Shown one piece after another: positions 18,707 to 27,098 of a DNA stretch of 64,000 nucleotides (position 1 is the stretch's first letter; every line of letters starts with the position of its first letter). Origin of the DNA: Bowdeniella nasicola (GTDB lineage: Bacteria; Actinomycetota; Actinomycetes; Actinomycetales; Actinomycetaceae); contig NZ_FNQV01000014.1 in the NCBI RefSeq assembly GCF_900107735.1, positions 1-64,000 on the forward strand, written 5' to 3'. The notes below the pieces were generated by a model that was not told the DNA's origin, made no database searches, and saw nothing but the letters and a program-made list of their open reading frames with translations. A program made the position numbers and the translations under genes.

Positions 18707-19380
18707 GTGTGGTGACGCCAACCCTCCGGACTGAGGTGAAGGTCGTCGGCGTCATCGCGGCCTTCTCGGCTATCTCGATCATCTGGATTTGGGCGCTTGC
18801 GGCTACTGGCCAGCCGCTAATGGAAGCAATCATCACCTCCTATACAGTGATCGGCTTGGCCGTCACGGTGCTGCCCTATGTATTTGGCCTAATGGTGGCG
18901 TGGCGAATTGATGGTTCTCTCCGGTCGGGACAATCTCGAGGCGATGTCGTGCTTTCCATGATCGGTGCTGCCGCACTCATCATCGTGGCAAGCTCGCTCG
19001 TCGTCCTCATCATGTCTCTGACGATCTTCTTCGGGGATAACGACGCCAGAATGGCAAGTCCGAGTGGAATCATGGTGGCGGTCGTGACAGCCCCTCTCAT
19101 CACTTTTGCCTCCACGTCAATCCTTGTCTTGATCTATCGTCGGTGGGGGCTTGCGGTACTTACGACCCTCCTAATATTTGCCATCGTCATCGCGAACGTG
19201 GCGGCGGTGTGGTCTTTTAATGTGCAAGCGATCTGGTGGGTAGGGCCTTGGTTCGCGACGACGGCGATTGGTGGTGAATTGGCCGAGCCTGGGATGGCGG
19301 CGCGAAGCCTCGCCGCTATTGTGTGGTGGGCCGCATTGGGGATCATGGTGTGGCGCTATGAGCCTCGGAAGCGGGCATAG
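18703..19380 (+). CDS. ABC transporter membrane protein (first of two)
   Basis: The 225-residue protein has about six hydrophobic segments (roughly 14-34, 43-66, 84-110, 125-145, 150-172 and 200-217) and a basic end, EPRKRA. I recognise no specific permease family. Its start overlaps the ATPase stop (ATGA at 18703), so it is almost certainly the permease partner. Its sequence is less GC-rich and uses more AT-ending codons than nearby core genes, as does the next gene, which suggests the cassette was acquired. Confidence 0.8.
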   Translation: MSVVTPTLRTEVKVVGVIAAFSAISIIWIWALAATGQPLMEAIITSYTVIGLAVTVLPYVFGLMVAWRIDGSLRSGQSRGDVVLSMIGAAALIIVASSLVVLIMSLTIFFGDNDARMASPSGIMVAVVTAPLITFASTSILVLIYRRWGLAVLTTLLIFAIVIANVAAVWSFNVQAIWWVGPWFATTAIGGELAEPGMAARSLAAIVWWAALGIMVWRYEPRKRA

Positions 19381-19388
19381 GAATATTG

Positions 19389-20021
19389 ATGAGAGCAAAC
19401 GTAATCATTACAGGCGTCTGTGTAGCGATGGCGCTGATCGCCTCCCTTGCTATGCAACTGCTGGCGCCGATCCTGCCAATGGGCGGCAGCTTGCTGTTAC
19501 CGATCACGTTCTGGCTGGAATTGGTCCTTGCTATCGTCCCCATTGTTCTCGCCCTGCTGGATTCGAGACAGCTCTTCGCTGCACGTAGGGCAGGCATGAC
19601 GCGAGGCATGGTGGCTGTGCAGGTAGCCCTCGGCTTGGGCTGCGCCGCCGTCGTCGGAATCGCCGCTAGCGTACTGAGGCCACCGTATTACGCAGGTGAC
19701 GTCGAGCTCATCGTCGTCGATATGGATTTTTGGGGCATCGTGTTGCGCGCCCTTTTCCTGTACTGCTTGGTGTGGATTGTGAAGGTGGTGAGTGAGGTCT
19801 CGTCGTGGCGTCTTGCCGTGACAGTGGGCGCTTTGACCCTGGTGGTGTGGGGTGCGGCACTTGCTCTCCACAGTGGGATGGGGGTCTGGCCCGGGATTCT
19901 GATTCCGCAGCTCATCTTCGAGGCGGACGCGAGCGTTGCGGTGTTCGTTGTTCCGATCCTGCTTGCGGCGATGGCGTCGCTCATTGCCACGCTCCAGGTT
20001 CGCGACATCCAACCCGACTAG
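19389..20021 (+). CDS. ABC transporter membrane protein (second of two)
   Basis: A 210-residue protein with about six membrane segments, beginning RANVIITGVCVAMALIASL. The ATG at 19389 is preferred over the adjacent TTG at 19386. It begins eight bases after the previous stop and closes the regulator-ATPase-permease-permease cassette. It shows no family motif I recognise; its role as a permease half is inferred from the operon. Confidence 0.75.
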   Translation: MRANVIITGVCVAMALIASLAMQLLAPILPMGGSLLLPITFWLELVLAIVPIVLALLDSRQLFAARRAGMTRGMVAVQVALGLGCAAVVGIAASVLRPPYYAGDVELIVVDMDFWGIVLRALFLYCLVWIVKVVSEVSSWRLAVTVGALTLVVWGAALALHSGMGVWPGILIPQLIFEADASVAVFVVPILLAAMASLIATLQVRDIQPD

Positions 20022-20041
20022 GACACGGGCATAATGAGCGC

Positions 20042-20896
20042 ATGGCGCCCACAGGCACACCAGCCGAGGAGCCGGCACGCGACGACGTCGCCCGGTTGCT
20101 CGACGCCGCGCGTAGTGGGGAGATTGACTCCCTCGATGAACTGGCAGCGCAGGCGCATTTCTCGCGGTTCCACCTGTCGCGCCTGCTGAAAAAGCACCTC
20201 GGCTTTCCGTTGCGCGACTTTCTCGCGGCGGCGCGGGTGGAACGGAGTATCGATGGGCTCGTCGACGGGCATAACGTCACGCGCTCGCAGATTGATGCGG
20301 GGCACGATTCGCCCTCGAGTTTTCATCGCGCATTTCGTCGTCACACCGGCATGGCGCCCGCGGAGTATCGCAAACAGATGCAGTCGCTTGCGGCTTTCCT
20401 TATGCGCCAGCAGAACCGGGATGCGCCGCTGGTGGTGCTTCACCGGCGATTCGTGGCGGGCGAACACCGCTCGGCCCATCCGCTGACGGTTCAGGTCAGC
20501 GGCGCGCAGCCGGGCAGCGCGCTCTTCGTCGCCCTGAATCCTGATCCGCTGGTGCGCGACGAGCCAACGTTAGGCATCGCGTTGCTCGGTACGAACACAT
20601 ACAACGTCGATGCGATTCCCGCAGGCACTTACTACGTCATGGTCGTCGAGGTGCCGCGCAGATCCGATGTGCGGGCCTACTTCCAGATGGCGGGGAATCG
20701 TCGCCAACTGCGCCGAGTGCCGGTCCAGTTCCCGCTGACCGAACGAGCGACGGTTGACCTTGAGCTGCGTGAGCGCATCGCCGAGGATCCGCCGATCACC
20801 TTGAACCTGCCGCGATTATTCGCGCAAGCGGCCAAAGGCCAGCTCGATCTTGAGGTGAGCAACTCGGGACAAGCGGACGGCCCCGGCACACCCTAG
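20042..20896 (+). CDS. AraC-family transcriptional regulator with N-terminal DNA-binding domain
   Basis: The ATG at 20042 gives 284 residues. The two helix-turn-helix motifs of AraC/XylS are at the N-terminus (about 15-115): LDELAAQAHFSRFHLSRLLKKHLG and then ARVERSIDGLVDG and FHRAFRRHTGMAPAEYRK. The C-terminal 160 residues look like an effector-binding beta-rich domain (AGTYYVMVVEVPRRSDVRAYF); I cannot name it. It is 20 bases after the ABC cassette, but a different codon style suggests it is a separate unit. It may regulate the VOC gene 35 bases downstream. Confidence 0.85.
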   Translation: MAPTGTPAEEPARDDVARLLDAARSGEIDSLDELAAQAHFSRFHLSRLLKKHLGFPLRDFLAAARVERSIDGLVDGHNVTRSQIDAGHDSPSSFHRAFRRHTGMAPAEYRKQMQSLAAFLMRQQNRDAPLVVLHRRFVAGEHRSAHPLTVQVSGAQPGSALFVALNPDPLVRDEPTLGIALLGTNTYNVDAIPAGTYYVMVVEVPRRSDVRAYFQMAGNRRQLRRVPVQFPLTERATVDLELRERIAEDPPITLNLPRLFAQAAKGQLDLEVSNSGQADGPGTP

Positions 20897-20931
20897 GTTC
20901 GAAGTACCACCACACGTTCAGGAGGTCCATC

Positions 20932-21351
20932 ATGGCCCAGCTCTCGACCTACATCGCCTTCCCGGGCAACGCCAAGGAAGCGTTCACGCACTATCAGGGG
21001 GTCTTCGGCGGCGACCTCACTCTCATTACCTACGCCGATATGCCGCAGATGGAGGGCATGCCCTTCGAACCCGATCCGACTGCCGTCGCGCACGCCCAAC
21101 TCGACCTGCCGGGCGGAACGATCACGGGCAGTGACGGAATGCCGGGGGAGGACTACGTCGTTAAAGGCAGCATCTACTCCCTCATGTACGAACTCGACGA
21201 TGTCGCCAAAGCGCAGGAGCTGATCGACGCGCTCGTCGCTGCCGGCGGCGAGATCAACATGCCCTTCGAGAAGGCGCCGTGGGGTGATACCTACGGTCAG
21301 GTCTTCGACAAGTTCGGAGTGATGTGGGCATTTGACGTGCCCGGCAACTAG
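20932..21351 (+). CDS. VOC-superfamily (PhnB/glyoxalase-like) protein
   Basis: A 139-residue protein of the PhnB-like branch of the vicinal oxygen chelate fold: STYIAFPGNAKEAFTHYQ, VFGGDLTLITY, then the second repeat ending WGDTYGQVFDKFGVMWAFDVPG. Members bind metal or small ligands; many are enzymes or resistance proteins, and the substrate is not predictable. A strong ribosome binding site (CAGGAGG) precedes the ATG. It is followed by a terminator and lies directly after the AraC gene, so co-regulation is plausible. Confidence 0.85.
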   Translation: MAQLSTYIAFPGNAKEAFTHYQGVFGGDLTLITYADMPQMEGMPFEPDPTAVAHAQLDLPGGTITGSDGMPGEDYVVKGSIYSLMYELDDVAKAQELIDALVAAGGEINMPFEKAPWGDTYGQVFDKFGVMWAFDVPGN

Positions 21352-21368
21352 CCCTGGGATGTCGCGAG

Positions 21369-21403
21369 TGCCGGGCGTTAGGCGTATCACCTTTCGCCCG
21401 GCA
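21369..21403 (+). terminator. Hairpin terminator after the VOC gene
   Basis: Nine bases, tgccgggcg, pair with cgcccggca across a 17-base loop, 17 bases after the VOC stop. No T-run follows, so strength is uncertain. It marks the boundary between the accessory block and the rpsP operon. Confidence 0.6.
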
Positions 21404-21571
21404 TCGTCGTGCTAGCCGTCGTCCCGCTTTTCGTGGCAGAATGATCTGCTGTACCCGGCCCGTACGGCCCCTCTCACCGTGCGAGGACGTGTCCAGGACA
21501 ACCACCGCTGCTGTGACCCACCAGCAGGGGCGCGCGTCCACCCCGATATTTATCAGGAGTTGACCACACAA

Positions 21572-22078
21572 GTGGCAGTCAAGATTCGTTTGAAGCGCAT
21601 GGGCAAGATCCGTGCGCCGTTCTACCGCGTCGTCGTCATGGATTCGCGCACCAAGCGTGATGGCCGTGCGATCGAAGAGATCGGCAAGTACCACCCGACC
21701 CGCGAGCCTTCCGTCATCGAGATCGATTCGGAGCGCGCGCAGTACTGGCTTTCCGTTGGTGCGCAGCCGACGGACCAGGTCGAGAAGCTGCTTAAGCTCA
21801 CCGGCGACTGGCAGAAGTTCAAGGGCGAGAAGGACACCGAAAGCAAGGTCCGGACCGCTGAGGGCGTCAGCGAGGAAGAAACTCGCGCCGCCATCAAGGC
21901 CGCCGAGGAAGAAGCCGAGAAGCGCAAGGCCGCTGCCTCCGCCAAGAAGGCTGAAGAAGAAGCCGCCTCCGCTGAGTCCGCCGATTCCGCCGAGTCTGCT
22001 GACTCCCCGGAAAGCGCTGACTCCCCGGAGTCCGCTGACTCGCCTGAGTCCGCTGAGTCTGCTGAGTCCGCTGAGTAA
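21572..22078 (+). CDS. rpsP: Small ribosomal subunit protein bS16 with acidic repeat tail
   Basis: S16 binds 16S rRNA during 30S assembly. The core (1-85), [19 protein letters not shown] through [20 protein letters not shown], is canonical. The GTG at 21572 gives the family start; AGGAG lies about 11 bases upstream. After the core there are 80 extra residues: a Lys/Glu/Ala stretch, then repeated [11 protein letters not shown] units ending [10 protein letters not shown]. These are encoded by imperfect tandem repeats at 21968-22075. S16 is usually 80-150 residues; an acidic Ser-rich tail of this kind is unusual. khpA follows two bases after the stop. Confidence 0.96.
   Translation: MAVKIRLKRMGKIRAPFYRVVVMDSRTKRDGRAIEEIGKYHPTREPSVIEIDSERAQYWLSVGAQPTDQVEKLLKLTGDWQKFKGEKDTESKVRTAEGVSEEETRAAIKAAEEEAEKRKAAASAKKAEEEAASAESADSAESADSPESADSPESADSPESAESAESAE
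21968..22075 (+). repeat. Imperfect 18- and 9-base tandem repeats in the rpsP tail
   Basis: Units such as tccgctgactcgcctgag and tccgctgag recur in frame and encode the SADSPE/SAE repeats at the end of S16. Copies differ mostly at silent positions. Such repeats can change length by slippage. Confidence 0.8.
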
Positions 22079-22080
22079 TC

Positions 22081-22317
22081 ATGCTGGCTGAAGCACTGGA
22101 CCACCTGGTTCGCGGAATCGTCGACAACCCGGACGATGTCCGGGTCAACACCCGGCGGCTGCGTCGAGGAGAACTCCTCGAAGTGCACGTCAACCCGGAA
22201 GACCTCGGCCGCGTGATCGGACGCTCCGGACGCACCGCGAAGGCGCTGCGTACCGTCGTCGGTTCGCTGTCAGAGGATCACGTCCGCATTGACGTCGTCG
22301 ATACCGACCGCCGCTAA
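22081..22317 (+). CDS. khpA: KH-domain RNA-binding protein KhpA
   Basis: A 78-residue single KH domain: LDHLVRGIVDNPDDVRV, then the GxxG loop in VIGRSGRTAKALRTVV. KhpA binds RNA (with KhpB in other bacteria) and affects cell elongation, division and small RNAs. Its place between rpsP and rimM is typical. It starts two bases after the rpsP stop, so the two are coupled. A hairpin lies between it and rimM. Confidence 0.93.
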   Translation: MLAEALDHLVRGIVDNPDDVRVNTRRLRRGELLEVHVNPEDLGRVIGRSGRTAKALRTVVGSLSEDHVRIDVVDTDRR

Positions 22318-22329
22318 CTAGCTGACACG

Positions 22330-22352
22330 CCCGGCCCACATGGGCCGGGTTT
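22330..22352 (+). terminator. Intra-operon hairpin between khpA and rimM
   Basis: cccggccca pairs perfectly with tgggccggg over a two-base loop, followed by ttt. It lies 12 bases after the khpA stop and 21 before the rimM start. It could attenuate transcription into rimM-trmD or stabilise the upstream mRNA end. Confidence 0.6.
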
Positions 22353-22373
22353 GTCATATCTGAAAGGACCATC

Positions 22374-22880
22374 ATGCGTCTTGCCGTAGCAACGATCGCC
22401 TCGGCCGTCGGGCTTAAAGGCCACGTGCGGCTGAAGGTCGCGACCGATGATCCCGCAGCGCGATTCGTTCCCGGCGCGCTTCTGCTCACTGATGACGGTG
22501 AACTGACCGTTGCGGATGTGCGCAGCGATGGCAAGTCGTGGCAGGTGGCCTTTAAGGGGCACGAGGACCGCACGGCGGCCGAGGCGCTGCGTGATGTCCG
22601 GCTGTACATCGAAACCGATAACGAAGACGCCTACGAGGACGAGTTTTTCTATCACGAACTGCTCGGGCTGCCGGTGGTTGATACGGCCGGCCGCGAACTC
22701 GGCTCGGTCAAACGGATCCAAGCGATGCCGGGCCACGACCTCATCATCGTTGAGACCGCCCGCGGCGAGGTCATGGTTCCTTTCGTCAGCGAACTGGTGC
22801 CCGAGGTAACGCAGAGCGGCGTCGTCGTCGATCCGCCCCGTGGATTATTTGATGATGACGCGGAAGAAGTCCGGCCGTGA
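22374..22880 (+). CDS. rimM: Ribosome maturation factor RimM
   Basis: RimM helps mature the 3' domain of the 30S subunit and binds S19. The 168-residue protein starts [20 protein letters not shown], the family opening, and has the C-terminal PRC-barrel region ([30 protein letters not shown]). GAAAGGACC precedes the ATG. The stop overlaps the trmD GTG by four bases. Confidence 0.94.
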   Translation: MRLAVATIASAVGLKGHVRLKVATDDPAARFVPGALLLTDDGELTVADVRSDGKSWQVAFKGHEDRTAAEALRDVRLYIETDNEDAYEDEFFYHELLGLPVVDTAGRELGSVKRIQAMPGHDLIIVETARGEVMVPFVSELVPEVTQSGVVVDPPRGLFDDDAEEVRP

Positions 22881-24214
22881 AGATCGACGTCGTCACGATC
22901 TTTCCCGACTATCTCGCGGCGCTGGATCTCTCCCTCATTGGCAAGGCCCGCCAGCGGGGACTGATTGAGCTCGCGGTCCACGACCTGCGTGGCTGGACGA
23001 GCGATAAGCACCGCACCGTCGATGACACTCCCGCCGGCGGCGGCGCGGGGATGGTCATGCGCCCGGACGTGTGGGGGCAGGCGCTCGATGAGGTATTGAC
23101 CGACGACGCGGTCTTGCTCGTGCCCACGCCTGCTGGCGAGGTTTTCGACCAGCGCCTGGCCGAGGACCTTGCGCGCGAGAACCATCTCGTGTTCGCCTGC
23201 GGACGCTACGAGGGCATCGATGCGCGCGTCGCGCAGTCCTACGGGCAGCGGGTGCGCGTTGTCGAGTTTTCGATCGGCGACTACGTCTTAAACGGGGGTG
23301 AGGTCGCGGCGCTCGTCGCGATTGAGGCGATCGGTCGGCTAGCGCCCGGCGTCGTCGGCAACCCCGAATCCCTGGTGGAAGAGTCCCACGGCGCTGCCGG
23401 CCTGCTCGAATACCCCGTCTACACCCGCCCCGTTAGTTGGCGCGGAGAGGACATCCCCGAGGTCCTGCTCAGCGGCGACCACGCAAAGATCCGTCAGTGG
23501 CGGCGAGCGCAAGCGCTCCTGCGTACCGCGCAGCGTCGGCCAGACATGCTGATCGAGCGCGACGAGCCCCTGTCGATGGCCGATCGGCTCACCCTCGTGC
23601 GCGCCGGCTTCTTTGTCCTTGGGGGAGAGGTCCTGCCGTGTGAGATTCGCGAGGCGACGACGGCGGACGCGGTGGCCGTCGCGGAGCTTGCTCGCCGTAC
23701 GTTCCCGGACGCCTGCCCACCGGAGCTCGGCCCGCAAGCGATCGCGGAGTTCATCGAGACGTACTTGACGCCAGAAAAGTTCGCGCGCTACCTGGCCGAC
23801 CCACAGCGACGAATCTGGCTCGCCAGCGCCGGCGGCCAGCTGCATGCCTACTGCATGGTCATCTTCGGGCTGCGCCCAGAAGACGAAGAGGGCGCGCGCG
23901 AGGTCCGTCACCGCCTGCCGAAGGGGCGGCTGGCCGAAGTCTCTAAGTTCTACGTCGATCGTGCCGCCCGCGGCACGGGTCTAGCGCGCGCCTTGATGGA
24001 TCGCGTCATGCGCGATGTCGCGAGCGCGAGCCCGACGGTGCGCGGGCTGTGGCTCGGAACCAATCGCTCCAATGTTCGCGCCATCACGTTCTATGAGCGC
24101 TGCGGTTGGAAAGTCACCGGATCTCGGACGTTCGATGTCGGAGGCGAGCCCCAAGACGACGTCATCATCACAGTTCCGAAGCTGGCAAAATACGCGAGGC
24201 CTGTGGCAGACTAG
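22877..24214 (+). CDS. trmD: tRNA (guanine37-N1)-methyltransferase TrmD fused to a GNAT acetyltransferase domain
   Basis: TrmD makes m1G37 in tRNAs reading CNN codons, preventing +1 frameshifts. Residues 1-252 are a full trefoil-knot enzyme: [30 protein letters not shown] and [23 protein letters not shown], with the usual C-terminal helices. From about 255 to 445 there is a GNAT domain: [41 protein letters not shown] (the acetyl-CoA loop) and [18 protein letters not shown]. No stop or restart separates the two parts, and the reading frame is clean. TrmD alone is about 230-270 residues, so this is a real fusion, or two ORFs joined by loss of a stop. The substrate of the acetyltransferase is unknown. 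Confidence 0.93.
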   Translation: MKIDVVTIFPDYLAALDLSLIGKARQRGLIELAVHDLRGWTSDKHRTVDDTPAGGGAGMVMRPDVWGQALDEVLTDDAVLLVPTPAGEVFDQRLAEDLARENHLVFACGRYEGIDARVAQSYGQRVRVVEFSIGDYVLNGGEVAALVAIEAIGRLAPGVVGNPESLVEESHGAAGLLEYPVYTRPVSWRGEDIPEVLLSGDHAKIRQWRRAQALLRTAQRRPDMLIERDEPLSMADRLTLVRAGFFVLGGEVLPCEIREATTADAVAVAELARRTFPDACPPELGPQAIAEFIETYLTPEKFARYLADPQRRIWLASAGGQLHAYCMVIFGLRPEDEEGAREVRHRLPKGRLAEVSKFYVDRAARGTGLARALMDRVMRDVASASPTVRGLWLGTNRSNVRAITFYERCGWKVTGSRTFDVGGEPQDDVIITVPKLAKYARPVAD

Positions 24215-24349
24215 TGCGGTCATGTGCCTCGCGCGGCCACCTGCCACAGGGGGCGGTCGAAGTTCGGCGGCACACCACAAACCACCCGGCAACACCCGTT
24301 GCCCCGATATGCGCGCGCGACCTGTGGCGCGAGCGGGAAGAGAACAATC

Positions 24350-24691
24350 ATGCAGAAGCTGGATGCCCTCGACAAGAAGTCGATGCGCGACGACGTGCCG
24401 GATTTCCGTGCCGGCGACACCGTCAAGGTCCACGTGAAGGTTATCGAAGGTAGCCGTTCGCGTATCCAGGTCTTCCAGGGCACCGTCCTGGCCCGTCAGG
24501 GTGGCGGTGTTCGCGAGACGTTCACCGTCCGCAAGGTGAGCTTTGGTGTTGGAGTTGAGCGCACGTTCCCGCTGCACGCTCCGACGATCGACCACATCGA
24601 GGTCGTGGCCCGTGGCGCCGTGCGCCGCGCCAAGCTCTACTACCTGCGCGATCGTCACGGCAAGTCCGCCAAGATCAAGGAAAAGCGCTAA
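24350..24691 (+). CDS. rplS: Large ribosomal subunit protein bL19
   Basis: L19 sits at the 30S-50S interface. The 113-residue protein has the standard path [51 protein letters not shown] and [22 protein letters not shown]. The ATG at 24350 follows GGGAAG. The 135-base leader from the trmD stop is GC-rich and can fold, but I see no clear known motif. A perfect hairpin terminator follows the gene. Confidence 0.97.
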   Translation: MQKLDALDKKSMRDDVPDFRAGDTVKVHVKVIEGSRSRIQVFQGTVLARQGGGVRETFTVRKVSFGVGVERTFPLHAPTIDHIEVVARGAVRRAKLYYLRDRHGKSAKIKEKR

Positions 24692-24713
24692 GTCGTTTTT
24701 CACACCTCAGCTT

Positions 24714-24744
24714 CGGCCCGGCATCACCTGCCGGGCCGATGTCT
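24714..24744 (+). terminator. Rho-independent terminator of the rpsP-rplS operon
   Basis: cggcccggca pairs perfectly with tgccgggccg over the loop tcacc, then atgtcttt follows. It lies 22 bases after the rplS stop and ends the ribosomal operon before lepB. Confidence 0.85.
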
Positions 24745-24768
24745 TTACTCGTGCGAGAATGCAGTAAG

Positions 24769-24781
24769 GTCAGTAACTGAC
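24769..24781. promoter_or_regulatory. 13-base palindrome upstream of lepB, candidate operator
   Basis: GTCAGTAACTGAC is a perfect dyad (6+1+6) starting 33 bases before the lepB ATG. A weak promoter-like pair (TTTACT at 24744-24749, GTAAGG-type element around 24764) sits just before it. The position suggests an operator or start-site element, but no regulator is known from the sequence. Confidence 0.35.
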
Positions 24782-24801
24782 GTTTTCCGAAAGAGGACTC
24801 C

Positions 24802-25590
24802 ATGGCATCTGAACCTCGCATTACGCGGAGGACCATCCGACCGCGTGGCGAGACGGAAGATACGATGCCGCCCAGTATCGAACCGAAAAAGCCCGCCAAG
24901 CACCTCTCTCCGCGCGCGATCGCGCAAGAGAGCTTCGGCACGTGGCTCAAGGAAACCGCGCTGATCGTCGTCATCGCGCTCGTGCTGTCCTTCCTCGTCA
25001 AGACCTTCCTCGTCCAGGCCTTCTTTATCCCCAGCGCCTCGATGCAAGACACGCTGCGGATCGGCGACCGGATCCTTGTGAACAAGACCGTGGGAAGCGA
25101 CGATATCTCCCGCGGCGACGTCGTCGTCTTTAAAGATCCGGGCGGCTGGCTGCCACCGATGATGGAAGAGGCGTCGACGATCAAACGCTTCGGCAAAGAT
25201 GCCTTGACCGCGATCGGCATCCTGCCTGCCGATGCGGGCGAACACCTCATCAAGCGCGTCATCGGGCTGCCGGGAGACACCGTGGAGTGTTGCGATGCGC
25301 AGGGCCGCATCAAGGTCAATGGCGAGAGCATCGATGAGCCCTATCTCAAACCCGGCGTGAGCCCCTCGGATATCGAGTTCTCCGTCAAGGTCCCCGACGG
25401 CAGCGTCTGGCTGATGGGCGATAACCGCTCCAATTCACGCGATTCACGCGCACACATCGGGCTGCCAGGGGGCGGCTTCGTCTCCCTCGATCACGTGCTC
25501 GGCCGCGCGTTTGTCATCATGTGGCCCTACGACCATTGGACGTCGCTCGGCCATGGATCCAAGGCCTTTGACAATGTCCCAGCTCCGTAG
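24802..25590 (+). CDS. lepB: Signal peptidase I
   Basis: This membrane protease removes signal peptides from Sec and Tat substrates. The single N-terminal membrane helix (about 52-71) precedes the active-site motif IPSASMQDTL, with Ser80 as nucleophile. The general base is Lys151 in LIKRVIGLPGD. Further family boxes are GDRILVNK and MGDNRSNSRDSRAHIG. A 45-residue basic cytoplasmic N-terminus is typical of actinobacteria. AAAGAGGACTCC precedes the ATG. The gene overlaps rnhB by 17 bases. Confidence 0.96.
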   Translation: MASEPRITRRTIRPRGETEDTMPPSIEPKKPAKHLSPRAIAQESFGTWLKETALIVVIALVLSFLVKTFLVQAFFIPSASMQDTLRIGDRILVNKTVGSDDISRGDVVVFKDPGGWLPPMMEEASTIKRFGKDALTAIGILPADAGEHLIKRVIGLPGDTVECCDAQGRIKVNGESIDEPYLKPGVSPSDIEFSVKVPDGSVWLMGDNRSNSRDSRAHIGLPGGGFVSLDHVLGRAFVIMWPYDHWTSLGHGSKAFDNVPAP

Positions 25591-26257
25591 CGCGACGCGC
25601 GACCTGGAAACCGAGCTCCTGGCGGGTGCGCGCTGGGTGATCGGGATCGATGAGGTCGGGCGGGGCGCACTCGCCGGGCCGGTAAGCGTCGGCGTGTGCG
25701 TCGTCGACGCTGACACGAGACGCCCGCCGGAAGGGCTAACCGACTCCAAGTTGCTGACCCCCACCCGCCGGGAGGCGATGGTGGCAGAGCTCGCCTCGTG
25801 GGGTGCAGCGCGAGCCGTCGGGCATGCCTCGCCAGCCGAGATCGATGCCGTCGGGATCATCGCGGCACTCAGGCTTGCTGCGCTGCGGGCGCTCGCCGTC
25901 GCCGCCCAAGGCCTCGGTGGGGAAGATGCGTGTGCCGCCGCCTGCGCCATCATTTTGGATGGGAGCCACAACTGGCTCGTGCCGACGCTCGATCTCTTCA
26001 CGCCCACTGAGACGCATGCCTGGTGCCAGGCACCCGTGACGATGCGGGTCAAGGCCGATCAGCAGTGCGCCGTCGTCGCGGCTGCATCGGTGCTCGCCAA
26101 AGTCGAGCGCGATCGGATCATGGTGGAATACCCCGACCCGGGCTACGGCTTTGCCGCGCACAAGGGCTATGCCGCCGCGGTGCACCGGGAGGCACTGCAG
26201 CGGCTCGGGCCGAGCAATTTTCATCGGCGCAGTTGGCGCCTGCTGCCAACCCCCTAA
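25574..26257 (+). CDS. rnhB: Ribonuclease HII
   Basis: RNase HII cuts RNA in RNA-DNA hybrids and removes single ribonucleotides from DNA. The catalytic region GIDEVGRGALAGPV opens the fold, then LTDSKLLTPTRRE, IILDGSHNWL, VKADQQCAVVAAASVLAKVERD and GYAAAVHREALQRLGPSNFHRRSW. I chose ATG 25574 (SQLRSATRDLE), which overlaps the lepB end; an ATG at 25553 is possible. Confidence 0.94.
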   Translation: MSQLRSATRDLETELLAGARWVIGIDEVGRGALAGPVSVGVCVVDADTRRPPEGLTDSKLLTPTRREAMVAELASWGAARAVGHASPAEIDAVGIIAALRLAALRALAVAAQGLGGEDACAAACAIILDGSHNWLVPTLDLFTPTETHAWCQAPVTMRVKADQQCAVVAAASVLAKVERDRIMVEYPDPGYGFAAHKGYAAAVHREALQRLGPSNFHRRSWRLLPTP

Positions 26258-26338
26258 CGCGGCGCGGGTGTTCACCCGGTGGCGAACAGCGCCAGACAAA
26301 CGACTGCGCGCGGGCAGTCAACGCGGCATGATGGCAGG

Positions 26339-26638
26339 GTGAGTGCCGATGATCTGGAAAATTACGAGACCGAGCTCGAGCTCGATCTCTACCGCGAATA
26401 CCGCGATGTTGTCTCCCTGTTTAGCTATGTCGTGGAAACTGAGCGACGGTTCTACCTCGCCAACGAGGTCGAGCTCAAGCCACGCAGCGCGGGGGGCGAG
26501 GTTTTCTTCGAACTCACGTTGACCGACGCCTGGGTGTGGGACGTGTACCGGTCGGCCCGCTTCGTTGCCAAGGTCAACATTGTGACGTTCAAGGACGTCA
26601 ACATCGAAGAGCTCACCAAACCCGACATGACGATCTAG
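26339..26638 (+). CDS. DUF2469 conserved actinobacterial protein
   Basis: A 99-residue protein, SADDLENYETELELDLYREYRDVV through WVWDVYRSARFVAKVNIVTFKDVNIEEL, nearly identical in pattern to the Rv2901c family found between rnhB and yraN in actinobacteria. The GTG at 26339 gives the family start. Its function is unknown; the strong conservation and fixed position suggest a housekeeping role. Confidence 0.9.
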   Translation: MSADDLENYETELELDLYREYRDVVSLFSYVVETERRFYLANEVELKPRSAGGEVFFELTLTDAWVWDVYRSARFVAKVNIVTFKDVNIEELTKPDMTI

Positions 26639-26738
26639 CTCGCCGGCACTATCCACAAGCGCGCGATTGGCGCGCGAAGGCCGGCTGAGGACACACCGCG
26701 GCGCCAGCTGAGGCGCGATGCCTGGTGGGCTGTGCTCC

Positions 26739-27098
26739 ATGAGCACCCACAATCAACGCCTCGGAACCTACGGCGAGGACACCGCCGCAGCCTACCTCGT
26801 CTCCCACGGCTATCAGATCATCGATCGCAACTGGCGATGCGCTGCCGGGGAAGTCGATATCGTCGCGAAAGCCAGCGGCGGCCCGATCTGCCTCGTCGAA
26901 GTCAAGACGCGATCCACCTTCGCCTACGGCCACCCGGCCGAATCCATCACGCGCGCCAAGATCGCGCGAATGCGTCAGGTCGCGGGGTACTGGCGACGCG
27001 AGAAGGGCGGACCGCACCCGGTTCGGCTCGACCTCATCTGCGTTGACGCCTCCGGCACCACGCCCCAGGTGTGGCACCTGGAAGGGGCGGACCGGTGA
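26739..27098 (+). CDS. yraN: YraN / UPF0102 nuclease-fold protein
   Basis: A 119-residue protein of the UPF0102 family with a restriction-endonuclease-like core: GTYGEDTAAAYLVSHGYQIIDRNWR, GEVDIVAK (catalytic Asp) and LVEVKTRS (ExK). It ends RLDLICVDASG. Its biological role is not settled, though proximity to comM and dprA suggests DNA processing. I chose ATG 26739; 26718 is an in-frame alternative. The stop overlaps the comM GTG. Confidence 0.9.
   Translation: MSTHNQRLGTYGEDTAAAYLVSHGYQIIDRNWRCAAGEVDIVAKASGGPICLVEVKTRSTFAYGHPAESITRAKIARMRQVAGYWRREKGGPHPVRLDLICVDASGTTPQVWHLEGADR

Noticed and set aside
19805-20041. 79-codon N-terminal extension of the AraC-type regulator
   Set aside because: It overlaps the second ABC membrane protein in another frame and reads as low-quality sequence; ATG 20042 starts right before the DNA-binding domain.
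24215-24349. Possible riboswitch or L19 autoregulatory leader before rplS
   Set aside because: The leader is GC-rich and foldable, but I could not match it to any known L19 leader structure by eye.
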